From Clostridium gelidum (GTDB lineage: Bacteria; Bacillota; Clostridia; Clostridiales; Clostridiaceae), in contig NZ_AP024849.1 in NCBI RefSeq assembly GCF_019977655.1, positions 2,079,001 through 2,143,000 of the forward strand: a stretch of 64,000 nt of DNA. The letters run 5' to 3'. The notes under the pieces were generated by a model. That model did not search any database and was not told where the DNA came from. It saw only the letters and a program-made list of their open reading frames with translations. Numbering within the stretch: position 1 is the stretch's first letter; every line of letters starts with the position of its first letter. This document shows positions 61,749 to 64,000 of this stretch, in pieces. Position numbers and translations under genes: made by a program.

Positions 61749-62360
61749 ATGAAACATGAATTACCACAATTAGAATATAAATATAATGCGTTAGAGCCAT
61801 ATATAGATGAAACTACAATGACAATACATCATTCAAAACATCATGCAACTTATGTAAATAACTTAAATGCAGCACTTGAAAATTATCCAGAACTTCAAGA
61901 CAAATCAGTTGAAGAATTGGTTAAGGATTTAGAGAGTGTTCCAGCAGATATAAGAACTGCTGTTAGAAATAATGGAGGAGGACACTTTAATCATTCTCTA
62001 TTCTGGAAGTTATTATCCCCAAATGGAGGGCAGGAAAAAGGAGCTCTATTAGAAGCTATAAATGCAAAATTTGGAAGTTTCGATGCATTTAAAGAAGCTT
62101 TTGCAAAAGCTGCTGCTACAAGATTTGGTAGTGGATGGGCCTGGCTAGTAGTTAACAAGGATAAGGAGTTAGAAGTTGTATCTACTGCAAATCAAGATAC
62201 TCCAGTTAGTGAAGGATTGAAACCAGTATTAACATTAGATGTTTGGGAACATGCATACTATTTAAAATACCAAAACAAAAGACCAGATTATGTTGGAGCA
62301 TGGTGGAGTGTTGTTAATTGGGATTTTGCTAATAAATTATATGAAGAAGCAGTGAAATAA
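61749..62360 (+). CDS. Iron/manganese superoxide dismutase
   Basis: Encodes 203 residues from the ATG at 61749, behind GGAGG at 61736. Metal ligands are His in TIHHSKHH, His in HFNHSLFW, and Asp and His in DVWEHAYY. GSGWAWLV and the DYVGAWWSVVNWDF end are typical. It converts superoxide to oxygen and peroxide, an oxidative defence also common in anaerobes. Mn versus Fe use cannot be settled by eye. Confidence 0.93.
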   Translation: MKHELPQLEYKYNALEPYIDETTMTIHHSKHHATYVNNLNAALENYPELQDKSVEELVKDLESVPADIRTAVRNNGGGHFNHSLFWKLLSPNGGQEKGALLEAINAKFGSFDAFKEAFAKAAATRFGSGWAWLVVNKDKELEVVSTANQDTPVSEGLKPVLTLDVWEHAYYLKYQNKRPDYVGAWWSVVNWDFANKLYEEAVK

Positions 62361-62376
62361 AATTTATTTTATAAAG

Positions 62377-62412
62377 AAGTCTACTTGGATATATATTCAG
62401 GTAGACTTTTTT
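62377..62412 (+). terminator. Rho-independent terminator after sod
   Basis: AAGTCTAC and GTAGACTT form the stem, extended by CTTG/CAGG, with a T-run after it. Confidence 0.8.
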
Positions 62413-62533
62413 CGGTTTGTTAAAATTACAAATTAAATTTATAATTAAAGAACATGAAGGTGAAATATTATATTCTCCCGTTTCTATATGAAAAAAATAT
62501 GGATTGTACAGTAAAAAATATGCTTTTGTGGTA

Positions 62534-62608
62534 AAATATATATAGAAAATATTGATATTATTGAACATTCTACGATTGAATTTTCATTTGATTTAGAATA
62601 AATTTTCC
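62534..62608 (+). pseudogene. Second copy of the 2'-5' RNA ligase tail
   Basis: Matches 45740-45814, including the last codons EFSFDLE and the following AATAAATTTTCC. Here it is joined upstream to the TTTGTGGTAAAAT string found at 5239 and 49513. Confidence 0.65.
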
Positions 62609-62750
62609 ATATGATGATCTTTCGATTGAACCTGGAAAAACAAAATTGCAGGACTTAATTGATAATGGATTCACATATGAGTGGAGTGACACAACTAAAC
62701 ATTTAGAAGAAATTGATGGAAAGAAATTTATACCACTATCAATTCACTGA
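62609..62750 (+). pseudogene. Unknown fragment
   Basis: An open stretch without start reads PYDDLSIEPGKTKLQDLIDNGFTYEWSDTTKHLEEIDGKKFIPLSIH. It resembles the middle of a small secreted or lipoprotein domain but is not recognised. Confidence 0.35.
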
Positions 62751-62847
62751 TCAAAAAGTATTAGAGAGTGTTACACTTGATATAAATGAACATAATATGT
62801 AAAAAAATCAAAATTTCATGTAATGCTTTATGGGAGAAGAGAGAAAA

Positions 62848-63636
62848 ATGAATAAATATTTTAAGCTTATTCTTATGTTATTATGCGGTGCAATTTTAGG
62901 AGCAATACTTAGAGTTAGTAGGATTCATATGGAACTAAAGGATTGGATAATAATTTATTTTGGTGTAGTTATTAGTGCTCTGTTATTTGTGTTCACAAGA
63001 GGTATGAATAATTTGAATTCATTATATAAAGGTGAATATAATAAGGCAATTGAAAGTTTTAAGAAAACTATGAAAAAGCATGGGAGAAATACAAAAATAG
63101 TAAATGCGATGCTATATAATATCTCAGTTTGTCACCATAGAAAAGGTGATTTTTATGAAGTGGAAAGCTGTTTAGATAAAATGGATTTAAAGAGCTGTGA
63201 TGAAAATATAAAGTGGGGATACTTTTTTTTAAGGGCAAGCAGTTTAATACTTTTAGAAGAAAATGTACATGCAGCTATAGAATATTATGAAAAAGCAGTA
63301 GAACTTTTCAATCCAGAAGAAGCTTATCCTATTAGAGCCTATTTTGAAACAGTAAAAGGAAATCAAAAGGAAGCTTTAAGGTATATAGAAGCCTATGTTA
63401 ATAAAGAAAAAAGGAGAAAAGTGATTTTTAGTTTGAAAAAATCTACTCTTGTTTATGACAAATTTACTTATGATATAGAATATAATTATTTTCTTGGAAT
63501 GACCTATCTAAAATTAAATGAACCAGAATTAGCAAAAGAATATTTTAGTAAGGCAAGTAAGAGTCAGTATGAAAATTATTTTTCAAAGAAGGCAGGAGAA
63601 TATATGGAAAAGGACTCGTTACAAAATAATAATTAA
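62848..63636 (+). CDS. Membrane-anchored TPR protein
   Basis: Encodes 262 residues from the ATG at 62848, behind GGGAGAAGAG. Two N-terminal helices (FKLILMLLCGAILGAIL and WIIIYFGVVISALLFVF) are followed by TPR-like units to the end (YNKAIESFKKTMKKHG, AAIEYYEKAVELFNPEEA, YFLGMTYLKLNEPELAKEYFSKAS). The last codons (KDSLQNNN) come from a terminator repeat shared with 53556, so the original C-terminus has been replaced. A truncated copy is at 44949. Confidence 0.78.
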   Translation: MNKYFKLILMLLCGAILGAILRVSRIHMELKDWIIIYFGVVISALLFVFTRGMNNLNSLYKGEYNKAIESFKKTMKKHGRNTKIVNAMLYNISVCHHRKGDFYEVESCLDKMDLKSCDENIKWGYFFLRASSLILLEENVHAAIEYYEKAVELFNPEEAYPIRAYFETVKGNQKEALRYIEAYVNKEKRRKVIFSLKKSTLVYDKFTYDIEYNYFLGMTYLKLNEPELAKEYFSKASKSQYENYFSKKAGEYMEKDSLQNNN

Positions 63637-63655
63637 GTAACGAGTCCCTTTTTAC
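63609..63655. terminator. Duplicated bidirectional terminator (copy 2)
   Basis: AGGACTCGTTAC / GTAACGAGTCCT with T-run, the same as 53556-53602. The TPR gene reads into its left arm and stops in the loop. Confidence 0.8.
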
Positions 63656-63657
63656 TT

Positions 63658-63766
63658 TTAAGCTACATCAATTTTTGTAACATTTTTCGCTGTTAATGAA
63701 GCTACAGATTTCTTTACTAAAGCTCCAGATGCAGTAAAGAATATATTCTTTGAAATAATGGTATCC
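63658..63766 (-). pseudogene. DUF2922 C-terminal fragment (copy 3)
   Basis: Nearly identical to the first half (by coordinate) of the gene at 53605: it encodes IISKNIFFTASGALVKKSVASLTAKNVTKIDVA. Homology ends at GGTATCC (63766) and different sequence follows. Confidence 0.8.
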
Positions 63767-63911
63767 TAAAACCTATGAAGAAATGGAATTTGGTGATTGT
63801 GAAGCTGTTAAGTTATCGTGTACTCGGGAAAAACCAAACCTTAGATTTATTAACTTTGAATCAAGGAAATATGATTATAAGGAGCTTGAAAAGAAACTTT
63901 TAGGGTGGTGA
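63767..63911 (+). pseudogene. C-terminal fragment of an unknown gene before the lysozyme
   Basis: The open stretch reads KTYEEMEFGDCEAVKLSCTREKPNLRFINFESRKYDYKELEKKLLGW and stop. It has no start; its 5' part was replaced by the DUF2922 fragment. It is not recognised. Confidence 0.45.
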
Positions 63912-63918
63912 GGAAAAA

Positions 63919-64000
63919 ATGGGATATATTAAGGGAATAGATATATCAAATAATAATGGGAATATTGATTTTAGCCAAGCTGCAGCAGATGGTGTTGAGT
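63919..64000 (+). CDS. GH25 lysozyme, N-terminal part (runs off the window)
   Basis: The ATG at 63919 is preceded by GGTGAGGA. The visible 27 residues, MGYIKGIDISNNNGNIDF and SQAAADGVE, match the start of GH25 muramidases, including the catalytic-site strand with Asp in GIDIS. There is no signal peptide, as in clostridial autolytic lysozymes. It probably continues to choline-binding repeats like those at 53845-54515. Confidence 0.8.
   Translation, partial: MGYIKGIDISNNNGNIDFSQAAADGVE

Noticed and set aside
1..64000. tRNA, rRNA, integrase or complete insertion sequence
   Set aside because: No tRNA-like cloverleaf, rRNA block, integrase or transposase motif was seen on either strand; the mobile-looking features are repeats without a visible enzyme.

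Overview
The window is AT-rich, with purine-rich ribosome binding sites, dense intrinsic terminators and clostridial gene families: an EtfAB-linked lactate dehydrogenase, a butyryl-CoA-dehydrogenase-type enzyme, GlgC/GlgD, oligoendopeptidase F and a choline-binding GH25 lysozyme. It most resembles a saccharolytic, butyrate-forming Clostridium (inference, genus level). I saw no rRNA, tRNA or CRISPR array.

Layout. 1-5.1 kb: a probable electron-bifurcating lactate dehydrogenase operon (etfB-etfA-glcD type) behind a pair of GntR-type operators, then an acyl-CoA dehydrogenase with different codon usage. 5.2-6.8 kb: a truncated PHP hydrolase and three decaying small membrane protein genes. 7-9.3 kb: a MarR regulator and a MATE exporter behind a promoter carrying three copies of one palindrome. 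9.4-12.3 kb: a small lipoprotein-like gene, a cyclase pseudogene, and a divergent TetR/ketopantoate-reductase-like pair. 12.5-16 kb: a chemoreceptor, an unknown protein and an AcpH-like protein. 16.2-19.7 kb: a vanY-vanR-vanS-vanZ-like set, with two copies of a structured repeat flanking vanRS. 20-24.7 kb: a MetE-like pseudogene, pepF, a Uma2 protein with a broken copy, and a RelBE-type toxin-antitoxin pair. 24.9-29.2 kb: an HscC-type Hsp70, a membrane J-domain partner and a lipoprotein. 29.3-42.4 kb: a CDF transporter, MsrB, a YczE/LysR pair, an MBL hydrolase, a secreted M13 peptidase, and an HsmA-like protein with a two-component system. 42.5-49.9 kb: AraC, GNAT, a P-loop kinase, a NERD protein and a methyltransferase. 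51-53.3 kb: glgC-glgD. 54.9-59.2 kb: a Septu-like ATPase/HNH pair, an AAA/DUF4143 ATPase and a ribbon-helix-helix-like protein with upstream repeats. 59.9-64 kb: pirin, a thioesterase, superoxide dismutase, a TPR protein and the start of a GH25 lysozyme.

The most distinctive property is a mosaic of duplicated, truncated gene pieces, mainly from 29 kb to 64 kb. At least a dozen segments recur as partial copies (msrB with its neighbour, MBL hydrolase, TPR gene, RNA ligase tail, DUF2922 with its terminator, RHH gene, GH25 gene, NERD gene, histidine kinase tail, a 186-codon gene). Many junctions fall at terminators or short homologies, so several genes have 3' ends borrowed from others.

The best candidates for new biology are: (1) the repeat at 16922 and 18980, whose two copies keep a 13-bp stem through several paired substitutions while loop and flanks stay constant, and whose mismatches are all wobble pairs on the minus strand; (2) the ATPase/HNH pair at 54892-56617; (3) the HscC/J-protein/lipoprotein group; (4) the periodic repeats upstream of the RHH-like gene. 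All functional calls are from reading sequence motifs; no database search was run.
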